Source: Jiella endophytica (GTDB lineage: Bacteria > Pseudomonadota > Alphaproteobacteria > Rhizobiales > Rhizobiaceae). From it: a DNA stretch of 64,000 nucleotides. The notes under the pieces were generated by a model. It ran no database searches. It was not told the origin of the DNA and worked only from the letters and a program-made list of their open reading frames with translations. The position numbers and the translations under genes were made by a program. Location: the NCBI RefSeq assembly GCF_004519335.1, contig NZ_SOZD01000006.1, positions 62,001 through 126,000 of the forward strand, given 5' to 3'. Of the stretch, positions 31,288-40,376 are shown piece after piece (the stretch's first letter is position 1; every line of letters starts with the position of its first letter).

Positions 31288-33033
31288 TCAGTAGGAAACC
31301 AGCAACTGCTTGCCTTCCTCGCCGAACTCCGGATGGACCCCGAGGAAGGTGGCGGAGCGGCGGATGATGTTGCCGGCCATGACGGCGGCGTTCATGCCGG
31401 CCGTCGCATAGTACTTGCCCTTTTCCGGATGCGGCTCGTCGATGATCGTCAGGACGATGTAGCGCGGGTGGTCCATCGGGAAGGACGCTAGGAAGGCGTT
31501 GAACTTCTTGGTGTTGGAATAGCGGCCATGGACCACCTTGTTGGCGGTGCCGGTCTTGCCGCCGACCATGTAGCCGGAGACCGCGGCATTGTTGCCGGAG
31601 CCGCGCTGGTCGGCGACGTTCAGCCGGAAGAGATAGCGCATCTCGTCGCTGGTCTTCGGGTCGACCACCTGCACCGCCAGCTTGTCGGCCTCTTCCTTGG
31701 TGCGCGGCAGGAAGGTCGGCGGGATCAGCCTGCCGCCGTTCATCAGCGCGGCGGCCCCGACCGCGGTGTTCATCGGCGTCGTCGAGACGCCGTGGCCGAA
31801 GGAGATCGTGATCGAGTTGATCAGCTTCCAGACCTTCGGCTGCGTGGGCGTCGCGACCTCGGGAAGCTCGGTCTTCCACTTGGAGAGAAGGCCCATCTTG
31901 GTGAGGAAGGCCTGGTGCCCCTCGATGCCGACCTTTTCGGCCTCTTGGGCCGTGCCGATATTCGACGAATAGATGAAGATCTCCGGCACCGACAGCACCC
32001 GGCGCTTGCCGTGGAAGTCGCTGATCGAGAAGCCGCCGATGCGGATCGGCTTGCTGGCGTCGAAGGAGTCGGTCAGCTTCACCTTGCCGGAATCGAGCGC
32101 CATCGCCGTGGTGAAGGTCTTGAAGGTCGAACCCATCTCGTAGAGGCCGGCCGACATGCGGTTCAGGCGGTTCTTGTCGAGCGCCTGGGATGGAATGTTC
32201 GGGTCGTAGTCCGGCACCGAGGTCATGGCGACCACCTCGCCGGTCTCGACGTCGAGCACGATGCCGCCGGCGGCGAGCGCCTGATAGCGCTCCATGCCCT
32301 GGGTCACCTCGTCCTGGACGATGTGCTGGACGCGCAGGTCCATCGACAGCTTGACCGGCTTCAGATCGGCCTCGCTGGCAAGGCCCGACGTCTGCAGCGC
32401 CTTGAAGCCCTGATCGTCGATCCACTTCTCCATCCCCGCCGTGCCCTGATTGTCGACATTGACGTGGCCGACGATGTAGGCGGCCGTCGAACGGCCGGGA
32501 TAGAAGCGGCTCTTCTCGGAGCGGAAGCCGATGCCGGGGATGCCGAGGTCGAGGATCGCCTGCTTCTGGCTCGGCGTTAGTTCGCGGCGCAGCCAGACGA
32601 AGCCCTGGTCGCCAGAGAGGCGCTTGTAGAGCCACTTCGGATCGAGATCCGGCATCACCGTCAGGAGAAGCTCACTCGCCTCGTCGGCATCGATGATCCG
32701 CCGCGGCTCGGCAAACAGCGAGAAGGTGGTGATGTCGGTCGCAAGCACCCGGCCGTTGCGGTCGAGGATCTGCGGGCGCGCCGTCATGATCTGGTTGTTG
32801 TGGAAATAGGTCGCCGTGTCGTTCGGCTGGACGCCCCATTCGACGAGCCTGGCGCCGATGACCAGATAGACCGCGGCGAACAGGCCGAGCGCGAGCGAGA
32901 AGCGGCCGGTGTTGCGCGGCGCCTCGGCGCCGCCCCTGCGGCGGCCGAAGCGGTCGTAGCGCGAGACGCCGGGCGCCGTCTCCGGCGCCTTCGCGGCGCG
33001 CCTGCGCGTCAAGAACTCGGTGAAACGCTTCAT
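31288..33033 (-). CDS. ftsI: Septal peptidoglycan D,D-transpeptidase FtsI (PBP3)
   Basis: A class B penicillin-binding protein of 581 residues. A basic cytoplasmic N-terminus is followed by one membrane anchor (about residues 43-62), the dimerisation domain, and a C-terminal transpeptidase domain with the catalytic triad motifs: STFK (in [12 protein letters not shown]), SSN (YSSNIGTAQ) and KTG (GGKTGTANK). It crosslinks septal peptidoglycan with FtsW. The ATG overlaps the ftsL stop (ATGA). Confidence 0.97.
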   Translation of the reverse strand: MKRFTEFLTRRRAAKAPETAPGVSRYDRFGRRRGGAEAPRNTGRFSLALGLFAAVYLVIGARLVEWGVQPNDTATYFHNNQIMTARPQILDRNGRVLATDITTFSLFAEPRRIIDADEASELLLTVMPDLDPKWLYKRLSGDQGFVWLRRELTPSQKQAILDLGIPGIGFRSEKSRFYPGRSTAAYIVGHVNVDNQGTAGMEKWIDDQGFKALQTSGLASEADLKPVKLSMDLRVQHIVQDEVTQGMERYQALAAGGIVLDVETGEVVAMTSVPDYDPNIPSQALDKNRLNRMSAGLYEMGSTFKTFTTAMALDSGKVKLTDSFDASKPIRIGGFSISDFHGKRRVLSVPEIFIYSSNIGTAQEAEKVGIEGHQAFLTKMGLLSKWKTELPEVATPTQPKVWKLINSITISFGHGVSTTPMNTAVGAAALMNGGRLIPPTFLPRTKEEADKLAVQVVDPKTSDEMRYLFRLNVADQRGSGNNAAVSGYMVGGKTGTANKVVHGRYSNTKKFNAFLASFPMDHPRYIVLTIIDEPHPEKGKYYATAGMNAAVMAGNIIRRSATFLGVHPEFGEEGKQLLVSY

Positions 33034-33383
33034 TTCTCGGACGTCCCGGTATTGTAGGCGTAGCGCCCTTCCTTGGGGAATGTCGGCAGCGGCACGGCGC
33101 GGGGCGCCGGCAGCTCGTCCGGCTCGACGATCTGGTCGGGGCGGATCGGCTGCAGGGTCAGTTCGCCGGCATAGATATCGACCAGGCGCTGCAGGCGGCC
33201 CGGCTGATCGAGCAGCGTCCAGTCGGCCTGGAGCAGCGAGATCGTCTCCTTCTCCAGCGCGATCTTGCGGTTGACCTTGCTGACCGCCTCCTCGATCAGC
33301 TCCGCCTCGTGCTTGATTTGGTAGGTGTAGGCGGCCGCGCCGATCATCACCGTGATGAGCAGGATGTTGAGGGTCTTCAGCAC
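33030..33383 (-). CDS. ftsL: FtsL-like cell division protein
   Basis: A 117-residue bitopic protein with one N-terminal membrane helix (LKTLNILLITVMIGAAAYTYQI) and a periplasmic Glu/Lys-rich coiled-coil stretch (about residues 25-65). This size, topology and position between rsmH and ftsI are those of alphaproteobacterial FtsL, which links FtsI/FtsW to the divisome. The start is GTG at 33383, 3 bp after the rsmH stop. Sequence similarity among FtsL proteins is weak, so context carries much of the call. Confidence 0.85.
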   Translation of the reverse strand: MLKTLNILLITVMIGAAAYTYQIKHEAELIEEAVSKVNRKIALEKETISLLQADWTLLDQPGRLQRLVDIYAGELTLQPIRPDQIVEPDELPAPRAVPLPTFPKEGRYAYNTGTSEK

Positions 33384-33386
33384 GGC

Positions 33387-34421
33387 TCAGGCTCCCGTCT
33401 CAGGCAGGTCGGCAAGGGTGGGCAGATCGGCAAAGGCGATCGGGTCGGCGTCGTCGCGCGGCGCCGCATCGGTGCGGGTGCCGAGCCGCAGCTTGGCCGA
33501 GCGGGCCCGCGGGTTGTCCTCGGCCTCGGCGGCGCTCGCCGCCACCGCCTTGTTGGCGGCGCGGAAGGTCAGCGCCCGGACGGCGGCGTCCGGCAGGTGC
33601 CGCGAGCCGGAGGGCTGCATCGAGCGATCCTTCAGGAAGCGCTTGACGATCCGGTCCTCGAGCGAATGGAAGGTGACGACGACGAGCTGCCCGCCGGGCT
33701 TGAGGATCCGTTCGGCGGCGACCAGCGCTCGGGCGAGTTCGCCGAGCTCGTCATTGACGAAGATGCGCAGCGCCTGGAAGCTGCGGGTGGCCGGATCGAT
33801 CTTGTCCTTCGGCGAACGGCCGACGACGCGGCCGATCACTTCGGCCAGGTCGAGGGTGCGCTCGAACGGCCGCTCCTCGCGCCGCGCGACGATCGCCCGG
33901 GCGATGCGCCCGGCCTGGCGCTCCTCGCCGTAAAAGCCGAGCACCCGCGCGAGATCGCCGGGCTTCAGGCTGTTGACGACATCGGCGGCACTGGCGCCGG
34001 CGCCGCCCATCCGCATGTCGAGCGGGCCGTCCTTCTGGAATGAAAAACCGCGTTCGGCGGCGTCGATCTGCATGGACGAAACGCCGATGTCGAGGACGAC
34101 GCCGTCGACGCCCGCCGGATGATGGGCAGCAGCGATCGCGTCCAGTTCGGAAAAACGGCCCTCGACGAGGGTCAGGCGCCCAGCCGCCGCCGCGATGAGC
34201 GGCTGGCCGGCAGCGATCGCCGTCGGGTCACGGTCGATCGCCAGAACCTCTGCGCCACCGGCGAGCAATGCCCTGGTGTAGCCGCCGGCCCCGAAGGTGC
34301 CGTCGACGACGATCTGGCCGGTGGTCGGCACCAGGGCGCCGACCACCTCTTGCAGCAGCACCGGAACATGACGGACTGGTCCGCCAACGCCGGGATCCTC
34401 GGTCCCTTTGTCGCCCGCCAT
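33387..34421 (-). CDS. rsmH: 16S rRNA (cytosine1402-N4)-methyltransferase
   Basis: A 344-residue SAM-dependent methyltransferase (MraW) modifying C1402 in the ribosomal decoding site. Seen: [13 protein letters not shown], the SAM motif [35 protein letters not shown], and the C-terminal [18 protein letters not shown]. The ATG at 34421 overlaps the mraZ stop by one base (TAATG); the longer frame to 35096 is a read-through of mraZ. Confidence 0.96.
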   Translation of the reverse strand: MAGDKGTEDPGVGGPVRHVPVLLQEVVGALVPTTGQIVVDGTFGAGGYTRALLAGGAEVLAIDRDPTAIAAGQPLIAAAAGRLTLVEGRFSELDAIAAAHHPAGVDGVVLDIGVSSMQIDAAERGFSFQKDGPLDMRMGGAGASAADVVNSLKPGDLARVLGFYGEERQAGRIARAIVARREERPFERTLDLAEVIGRVVGRSPKDKIDPATRSFQALRIFVNDELGELARALVAAERILKPGGQLVVVTFHSLEDRIVKRFLKDRSMQPSGSRHLPDAAVRALTFRAANKAVAASAAEAEDNPRARSAKLRLGTRTDAAPRDDADPIAFADLPTLADLPETGA

Positions 34422-34891
34422 TATTCCGGTGTTTCGACGGAAGCCGAAGCCCCGCGATCGCGTGTCAGTCTGTCCCTCAGCTTCTCCCGCAGCGCCCCGC
34501 GGAAAGCCTCGAAGCGTTCCGGCTCCCAGAGCTGGAACGAATTCTTCATACCGACGAAGGCGACGCGATCCGAAATCCCGGTATGAGCCCGAATGAAGTC
34601 GGTCATCAGGATGCGCCCCTCCGTATCGAACTTCAGATAGGCCCCGTCGCCATAGGCGTAGATCGCCATCTCCTGATAGAGGTCGCTGAACGGATCCATC
34701 GCCTCCATCTGCGCCTCGAAATGCTCCATCAGCTCCGCGCCGCCGACGTCGATCGCCGGCTGCGATAACGAGCGCATGGCGAACAGCTCCTGGATGCCGC
34801 GGCTGGCAATCACCTGCCTGAACGAGGACGGGACCGAGACGCGCCCCTTGGCGTCGACGTTGTGGACGAAGCTCGAAAGAAATCGGTTCAT
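34421..34891 (-). CDS. mraZ: Transcriptional regulator MraZ
   Basis: A 156-residue protein with two tandem SpoVT-AbrB/MraZ DNA-binding modules: N-terminal [18 protein letters not shown] and second [18 protein letters not shown]. MraZ forms rings and represses its own dcw operon by binding TGGGN repeats. Such repeats are seen 195-230 bp upstream of this start. It is the first gene of the cluster and ends with TAATG into rsmH. Confidence 0.95.
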   Translation of the reverse strand: MNRFLSSFVHNVDAKGRVSVPSSFRQVIASRGIQELFAMRSLSQPAIDVGGAELMEHFEAQMEAMDPFSDLYQEMAIYAYGDGAYLKFDTEGRILMTDFIRAHTGISDRVAFVGMKNSFQLWEPERFEAFRGALREKLRDRLTRDRGASASVETPE

Positions 34892-35499
34892 CGCCGACTA
34901 CTCGCCCCACACCTCTACGCACCTTCGCACCGTTCACACCCACCCCCACGACCGACCGACCGTAGGCACAGAGCCAGACCCCGGCCGAAGCTTGCGACGA
35001 AGCTACGACCGCTCCTTCCGTCATCCGGAAGCACGCCATGCACTGCTTGATTTCGGACCGGAACCGGTCCTGTCGATGTGACAATTGGGATATCATGGGC
35101 GTCCGTGGGCGTCAATGGGAAGAGGCCGGATCGGGCCCTTCGAGGCGCTTTCGGACAGTCTACAAACAATGCCCTTAACGGCTTACTAACATTAAGAAAT
35201 CCCTATCCGATTATGACGAGTTTCCGATTTGGTAATGACTCCCGGTCGCCTCGCCTGTGCCGTCCCGCACAAGGCTCGGACAAGCCTCGTCGGCGCCCCC
35301 GAAAAAATCTTCCCTTCGCTTCCGGCGAGAAAAGTGGTGGGATGGCGCAGACGAGCGAAATGCCCGCGGCCCGAAGGTGAGCCCCAGCCGAAATTCATAA
35401 GTGACTGATAGAAATTCCGTTTCGCCGACGCGCCGAGGATCGGTTCTCGGCTTCCACCCGCTGCGACGCGATGGGCGAGCGGAAACGGAATGATCGAGT
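34892..35499 (-). promoter_or_regulatory. Long mraZ upstream region (leader and promoter) between dcw and rnpB
   Basis: About 600 bp without a gene. The first 190 bp would be the mraZ leader. The MraZ-type operator is at 35086-35120. A more AT-rich tract lies around 35170-35240. The 10-bp inverted repeat ATTCCGTTTC (35415-35424) and GAAACGGAAT (35482-35491) is just beyond the 3' end of rnpB and might take part in its termination or processing. Nothing else is recognised. Confidence 0.4.
35086..35120 (-). promoter_or_regulatory. Four-box MraZ operator overlapping a candidate dcw promoter
   Basis: On the plus strand four pentamers TGGGA, TGGGC, TGGGC and TGGGA begin at 35086, 35096, 35106 and 35116, each separated by exactly 5 bp. 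This is the TGGGN-N5 direct-repeat pattern known for E. coli MraZ (three boxes there). On the minus strand a sigma70-like pair overlaps the array: TTGACG (35115-35110), 17-bp spacer, TATCCC (35092-35087). Binding by MraZ would therefore cover the promoter, consistent with autorepression. Confidence 0.75.
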
Positions 35500-35941
35500 G
35501 TCAGCCGACCTGTAAGCCGGGTTCTGTGAGCGGCAGAGCCGCCCGGCGACCATTCCTCTGGGACGGCCCTTGCGGACCGCCTCTAGCAACCTACCCGGAC
35601 GACCGGCCCGGAGAATGGCTGGCGGTGGGACGAAATCCCACCCCCGCGTCGTCCCTATTCGGTCTTGCTCCCGGTGGGGTTTACCATGCCGGCCCTGTTG
35701 CCAGTTCCGCGGTGGGCTCTTACCCCACCCTTTCACCCTTACCCCGCCAATACTGCGGCTCGGCCATCATCTCACGGGTGGATGGAGCCGCACTATAGGC
35801 GGGGCGGTCTGCTTTCTGTGGCACTTTCCCTGGGGTCGCCCCCGCCGGACGTTATCCGGCACCGTCTCTCCGTGGAGCCCGGACTTTCCTCCCCCGCCGT
35901 CTTTCGACATGTGACGGGAGCGGCCGCCCGGCCGGCTGACG
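35500..35941 (-). ncRNA. rnpB: RNase P RNA, bacterial type A
   Basis: The catalytic RNA of RNase P, which trims tRNA 5' ends. On the minus strand the 5' conserved block reads GAGGAAAGTCCGGGCTCC (about 35890-35873). The 3' conserved block ACAGAACCCGGCTTACA is the complement of 35511-35527, and the middle has GGTAAGGGTGAAAGGGTG and AGAGCCCACCG. The P1 helix is formed by GTCAGCCG at the 5' end (35940-35933) and CGGCTGAC at the 3' end (35507-35500), which sets the ends. Size, about 440 nt, is normal for alphaproteobacteria. Confidence 0.95.
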
Positions 35942-36034
35942 GCGCTTCCCTCGACCAATGGCAGCGCCTTGTCAATCGCCGGGGCCGAGCTTCCGGCGAG
36001 AAGCGGGCCGGCGTCTGGGCCGGCCGGCAAGACG

Positions 36035-36805
36035 TCAACTCGTCGCCGGCTCTTCCCGCTCTTTCAGCGCCGCGAGGAGATCGTCCAGCGTCTCGACCGT
36101 CGAGATGTCGGCGATCCCGTCGACCAAAGCCGGCCGGAAATGCCGCTGGAAGGCGATGACAACATCGCGCGTCGCCGCGTCGAAAACGCCCGTCGGCTCG
36201 ACCGCATAGCCATAGGCGGCGAGCTTTCGCTGCAGGGAGACGACGGCCGGACCCGTCTCGCCTTCCGACAGGGCGACGCCCTCGCGGATCGCCGCCGGTT
36301 GCACGAAATGGCCGATGCCGGCGGCATGGAGCCTCGCCCAGGGGAACTTCTCGCCCGGATCCTGCTTGCGCGCCGGCGCAATATCCGAGTGGCCGAGCAC
36401 CCGCTCCGGCGGGATCGGATGCCGGTGCAGGATGTCAGAGGCCAGCGCGATCACCGCGGCGATCTGCGGTTCGCAGAAATCCGGGCAGCCGCCGGCATGG
36501 CCGGGATTGACGATCTCGATGCCGATCGAATGGGAATTGACGTCGGCGACGCCATGCCAGCTCCCCTGCCCGGCATGCCAGGCGCGATCGGCCTCGCGGA
36601 CCATCTGGACGATGCGGCCGTCCTCGTCGACGACATAGTGACAGGAGACCTCGCTCACCGGATCCTCCAGCCAGCGCAGCGCGGACTCGGCGCTGCCCAT
36701 GCCGGTATAGTGGAGAAGCAGCATGGTCGGCCCGCCAGCGATGCGGCGCACGTTGAAGTTCGGCGAAGGCCGGATCTCGCAGGCCAGCCCTGTGTCGGGT
36801 TTCAA
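36035..36805 (-). CDS. N-acetylmuramoyl-L-alanine amidase, AmpD-like, with peptidoglycan-binding domain
   Basis: A 256-residue Amidase_2 enzyme that cleaves the MurNAc-L-Ala bond, probably of anhydro-muropeptides in recycling. Zinc ligands: His in LLLHYTGM, His in VLGHSDIAP and Asp in RKQDPGEKFPW; the catalytic Glu is in SIGIEIVNPG. A PG_binding_1 domain follows (about residues 175-235). No signal peptide is visible, which fits a cytoplasmic AmpD. It overlaps the DjlA-like gene by 4 bp. Confidence 0.93.
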   Translation of the reverse strand: MKPDTGLACEIRPSPNFNVRRIAGGPTMLLLHYTGMGSAESALRWLEDPVSEVSCHYVVDEDGRIVQMVREADRAWHAGQGSWHGVADVNSHSIGIEIVNPGHAGGCPDFCEPQIAAVIALASDILHRHPIPPERVLGHSDIAPARKQDPGEKFPWARLHAAGIGHFVQPAAIREGVALSEGETGPAVVSLQRKLAAYGYAVEPTGVFDAATRDVVIAFQRHFRPALVDGIADISTVETLDDLLAALKEREEPATS

Positions 36806-37515
36806 GCCGCGTGCCTCTTGGCAATCTTCGAATAGGCGTCGTTGATCGCCTTCATCCGCTCGGAGGCGATGAACATGAACTCGTCGGGAACGCCCCGCGC
36901 CGCCAGCCGGTCCGGGTGGTTTTCCTTGACCAGGGTCAGATACTGGCTGCGTGCCTCGGCGGCGGTGGCGTCGGTGTCGAGGCCGAGCACCGCATAAGGA
37001 TTGTCGGGCCCGGCGACGTGCCTCTCGCGCAGCCGCGCGAAACCCGCCTCGTCGAGACCGAAGATCGTTGCAACCTCCTCGAGGAAGGCGAGTTCGCGCT
37101 CGTGCACCACGCCGTCGGCCTTGGCGATGTGGAACAGGCCGTCGAGCACGTCACCGAGCAGCTGGCAGTTGCCGTTCTCGTCCTCGCAGAGCGAGCGCAG
37201 CCGGCCGGCATAGATCTCGAAGCCGGCGATGTCCTGCTTGGCGATGTCGTAGAGCCGGAAGACGTTGCGCATCTCCTCCGGCGGAATTTCGAGGATCTGC
37301 CGGAAGGCCGAGACCTCGGCGGCCGAGACGACGCCGTCCGCCTTCGCCATCTTGGCGGACAGGGCGATCAGCGCCACCGAAAAGGCGACCTTGCGGCGCG
37401 TGTCGCGATCGCCGGAGAACATCGAGCGGATGGCGTCGAGCACGGCTTCGAGCGTCGCCCGGCCGGGGATCGCCTGGAGAAGCGCAGTGAAGTTCGAAAG
37501 GATCGCCATCGGCAT
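36802..37515 (-). CDS. DjlA-like protein with TerB-type and C-terminal J domain
   Basis: A 237-residue protein with a TerB/DjlA helical acidic domain (about residues 35-155; MAKADGVVSAAEVSAF and IAKADGVVHERELAFL are the paired metal-binding-like repeats) and a C-terminal J domain (about 170-235) with the HPD motif in VKENHPDRLAARGVP. J domains stimulate DnaK. Unlike E. coli DjlA no strong N-terminal membrane helix is seen. It is upstream of the amidase and coupled to it (ATGA). Confidence 0.88.
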   Translation of the reverse strand: MPMAILSNFTALLQAIPGRATLEAVLDAIRSMFSGDRDTRRKVAFSVALIALSAKMAKADGVVSAAEVSAFRQILEIPPEEMRNVFRLYDIAKQDIAGFEIYAGRLRSLCEDENGNCQLLGDVLDGLFHIAKADGVVHERELAFLEEVATIFGLDEAGFARLRERHVAGPDNPYAVLGLDTDATAAEARSQYLTLVKENHPDRLAARGVPDEFMFIASERMKAINDAYSKIAKRHAA

Positions 37516-37856
37516 TCACCGGTTCGATTCGAGTCCGTGCCCGATCGCCTGCCATAGGGAGAATGCCCGCCGGCGGGCCGCGCCCGAACGATGACTCGTC
37601 GCCCGTCAGGCTCTCGTGAAGCGATGAAAGGCAGCAGCCGCACTATCGACGATGGTGCAGCGCGACGCAAACGAGGAATCGCTATTGCCTCTCGGCAAGC
37701 CCCGGTCAAGTTGGTCGTGCTTGGTTCCGCCTCCAGATCGACGCCGTCGCCACGGTAAGCAACCGACCGGCGTTTGTGGCTTTTGAGCAATTGCGCCGCG
37801 CGCGCCGTCCCATGAGAATCTCCGTCGGCTCGGCGGATCGGGGAGGATCATCGACG
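37516..37856. other. Gene-free region between divergent DjlA-like and GH25 genes
   Basis: About 340 bp without a supported gene; promoters for both flanking divergent genes should lie here. The only clear signal is GGGGAGGA about 10 nt before the GH25 start. Nothing else is recognised. Confidence 0.3.
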
Positions 37857-38663
37857 ATGACTGACCGCATTCACATTCGCAGGCAAGAGGATGCCGAAGC
37901 GCCGCAGGCCACGCGGCGGGCCTTTCTCGCTGGCCTCGCCGCATCCGCGGCCCTCGCCGGCTGCCGTTCGACGGCGATGAGCGTCGAGGATCTCGGCCTA
38001 TCCAATTTCGCCGCCGAGGCGGCCCATCACTATCCCGTGCACGGCATCGACGTTGCGAAATATCAGGGCGACGTCGACTGGTCGGCCGCCCGGCAGGGCG
38101 GCGTCGCCTTTGCCTGGCTGAAGGCCACCGAGGGCGGCGACCGGGTCGACGACCGGTTCGACACCAACTGGCGCGGCGCCGCCACGGCGCGGATCCCGCG
38201 CGGCGCCTATCATTTCTGGTATCACTGCCGGCCGGGGCACGAGCAGGCCGCCTGGTTCATCGAGAACGTCCCCAGGCAGCGGGGCGCGCTGCCGCCGGTG
38301 ATCGACGTCGAGTGGACGCCGTTTTCGCCCACCTGCACGATCCGGCCGCCGCGCGACGAGCTTGTGCGCGAGGTCGGCGAGATGTCGCGGATCCTCGAGA
38401 AGCACTACGGCCAGCGACCGATCCTCTATGTTCCGATCGACGTTCACCGCGACCGTCTGGTCGGCGCCTTTCCGAACCACGAATTCTGGCTGCGGGCGGT
38501 CGCTGACCATCCGGAGAATGTCTACGAGAACCGCAAATTCCGCTTCTGGCAATATACCGCGACGGGCACGGTGCCGGGGGTCGAGGGCGAGGTCGACCGC
38601 AACGCTTTTGCCGGCAACAAGGACGACTGGGTGAAGTGGCTGAAGGGCAATCTCGCCGCCTGA
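37857..38663 (+). CDS. GH25 lysozyme (muramidase) with twin-arginine and lipobox signal
   Basis: A 268-residue GH25 family muramidase. The start at 37857 is set by GGGGAGGA about 10 nt upstream. The N-terminal region carries a twin-arginine motif TRRAFLAG, a hydrophobic stretch, and a lipobox ending ALAGC, so it may be a Tat-exported lipoprotein. The catalytic domain begins HGIDVAKYQGDVDW and holds the Asp/Glu pair in PPVIDVEWTPF; GAYHFWYHCRPG and RFWQYTATGTVPG are also family blocks. It cleaves the glycan backbone of peptidoglycan. It is followed after 71 bp by a lytic transglycosylase. Confidence 0.9.
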   Translation: MTDRIHIRRQEDAEAPQATRRAFLAGLAASAALAGCRSTAMSVEDLGLSNFAAEAAHHYPVHGIDVAKYQGDVDWSAARQGGVAFAWLKATEGGDRVDDRFDTNWRGAATARIPRGAYHFWYHCRPGHEQAAWFIENVPRQRGALPPVIDVEWTPFSPTCTIRPPRDELVREVGEMSRILEKHYGQRPILYVPIDVHRDRLVGAFPNHEFWLRAVADHPENVYENRKFRFWQYTATGTVPGVEGEVDRNAFAGNKDDWVKWLKGNLAA

Positions 38664-38734
38664 CCCTTCAAACGGCGGGCAAGACGCGGTAACCGGTCAC
38701 CCCGCTACCCTTTTTCGTCTGGAGTGCGAGTTCG

Positions 38735-39922
38735 ATGACAATTCTGCCGCGCCTTGCCGTCACCGCAGCCCTTCTCGTCGCCGGGGCCGGCACCGCCGCC
38801 GCCCAGCAATGCGGTGGCGATTTCGGCGCCTTCCTGGAGGGCGTCAGGCAGGAGGCGCTGGCCAAGGGCCTGTCCCCGGCGGCCGTCGAGCACGCCGTTG
38901 CCGACATGCGGATCGACAACAAGGTGCTGGCACGCGACCGCGCCCAGGGCGTCTTCGCCCAGGACTGGCGCCAGTTCGCCAGCCGCATGGTCAGCGGCTA
39001 CCGGCTGAAATTCGGCCGGCAGAACATGCAGAAATATGCCAGCACCTTCGACCGCGTCGAAGCCGAGACTGGCGTTCCCGCCCCCGTCATCACCAGCTTC
39101 TGGGGACTCGAGACCGATTTCGGCGCCGTTCTCGGCGACTTCGAGACGCTGCCGGCGCTGGCGACGCTCGCCCATGACTGCCGTCGGCCACAACTGTTCC
39201 GGCCGCATCTGATGGCGGCGATCGAGATCGTCGACAAGGGCTATCTCACGCCGCAGGAAATGCGCGGTGCCTGGGCTGGCGAGATCGGCCAGACCCAGCT
39301 TCTGCCGGAGGAATACATCGCCTTCGGCACGGACGCCGACGGCAACGGCCGGGTCGATCTGCGCAAGGACACGCCGGACGTCCTGATGACCACCGGCAAA
39401 TACATCGCCTCGCTCGGCTGGCGGCGCGGCGAGCCCTGGCTGGAGGCGGTCAAGGTGCCGTCGGACTTTCCGTGGGACCGCGCCGCTCTCGTCAACAAGG
39501 AGCCGCGGTCGAGCTTTGCAGCGCTCGGCGTCACCAAGGCCGACGGGTCGCCGCTCGAAAACGACGGCCTTTCCTCCGCGCTGATCCTGCCGATGGGGCG
39601 GGACGGCCCGGCGTTTCTCGCCTTTCCGAATTTCGAGATCTATCTCGCCTGGAACAAGTCGTTGGTCTATTCGCTCACCGCCGCCTATTTCGCGACGCGG
39701 CTCGCCGGCGCCGAGCCCGTCGACATGGGCAATCCGACGCCGGGCCTGTCGGTCGACCAGACTAAGGTGCTGCAGGAGAAGCTGACCCAGCGCGGCCACG
39801 ATGTCGGCGGCATCGACGGCATCATCGGCGAGAATACCCGGGCGGCGGTCCGCACCGAGCAGCAGCGGCTGGGCCTGCCCGCCGACGGCTGGCCGACCCA
39901 GGACCTTCTCTCGGCGCTGTAG
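38735..39922 (+). CDS. Lytic murein transglycosylase, MltB-like, with peptidoglycan-binding domain
   Basis: A 395-residue secreted enzyme with a signal peptide cleaved after about residue 23 (AGTAAAQQ). The SLT_2/MltB domain (about residues 30-320) has the catalytic Glu in FWGLETDFGAVLGD and the GQTQLLPEEYIAFGTDADGN block; a C-terminal PG_binding_1 domain follows (about 335-393, VLQEKLTQRGHDVGGIDGI). No lipobox is present, so it is probably soluble in the periplasm. It cleaves glycan strands to 1,6-anhydro-muropeptides, the substrates of NagZ and AmpD encoded in this window. Confidence 0.93.
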   Translation: MTILPRLAVTAALLVAGAGTAAAQQCGGDFGAFLEGVRQEALAKGLSPAAVEHAVADMRIDNKVLARDRAQGVFAQDWRQFASRMVSGYRLKFGRQNMQKYASTFDRVEAETGVPAPVITSFWGLETDFGAVLGDFETLPALATLAHDCRRPQLFRPHLMAAIEIVDKGYLTPQEMRGAWAGEIGQTQLLPEEYIAFGTDADGNGRVDLRKDTPDVLMTTGKYIASLGWRRGEPWLEAVKVPSDFPWDRAALVNKEPRSSFAALGVTKADGSPLENDGLSSALILPMGRDGPAFLAFPNFEIYLAWNKSLVYSLTAAYFATRLAGAEPVDMGNPTPGLSVDQTKVLQEKLTQRGHDVGGIDGIIGENTRAAVRTEQQRLGLPADGWPTQDLLSAL

Positions 39923-40376
39923 CGGCACCGCGTTCCGGGTCTCCCGGCCCCCCCTTCGGCGCCGGCGGAGCTACATCCTTTTCGGCGGCCGGCGCCGGCG
40001 ACGGGCGCGGCATCCCGCGGGACGCATCGCCCTACGACCAATGGGTGACTTCACACCCGGCGAGGTTCTGCTATCGAGGCAGAGTGCCTCGAGCGTGCCC
40101 CGCAAGGCCTGCCGCCTCGCGGTGGGGCGCCTTACGCGTTGCCGCATCGCCGGCTGCAAGGTCTCTCTGCCGCCGTCCTGGATTTTCCGAAATTTCCGGA
40201 CGAGACGGTCGTCTGGCTCCTCCGACAGGACAAGTTCCACGGGAATCGGTTCCGAACGATACTGTCGGCCTCTGGCGGTCCGGCATCTTTCGGATCGGTT
40301 AATCTTTACGAGATGTTGACGTAACAATGAAATCGTTGTTCTCCTCAAGGGGAGACTTGGGACACAGCAGGCTGCC
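39923..40376. other. Gene-free region upstream of luxR
   Basis: About 450 bp without a supported gene. A perfect stem-loop, CGAGGCA-GAG-TGCCTCG at 40075-40091, lacks a T tract and could be a transcript end for the transglycosylase gene. The last 120 bp before luxR are more AT-rich and include TTGACG near 40316, a possible -35 element for luxR, without a convincing -10. Confidence 0.35.

Noticed and set aside
35511-35890. Open frames of about 100 codons across 35.5-35.9 kb
   Set aside because: The sequence is RNase P RNA, with conserved 5' and 3' blocks and a P1 pairing; the frames are chance.
40075-40091. Perfect 7-bp stem-loop considered as an intrinsic terminator
   Set aside because: No T tract follows and it lies about 150 nt from the nearest stop codon, so it is only noted within the intergenic entry.
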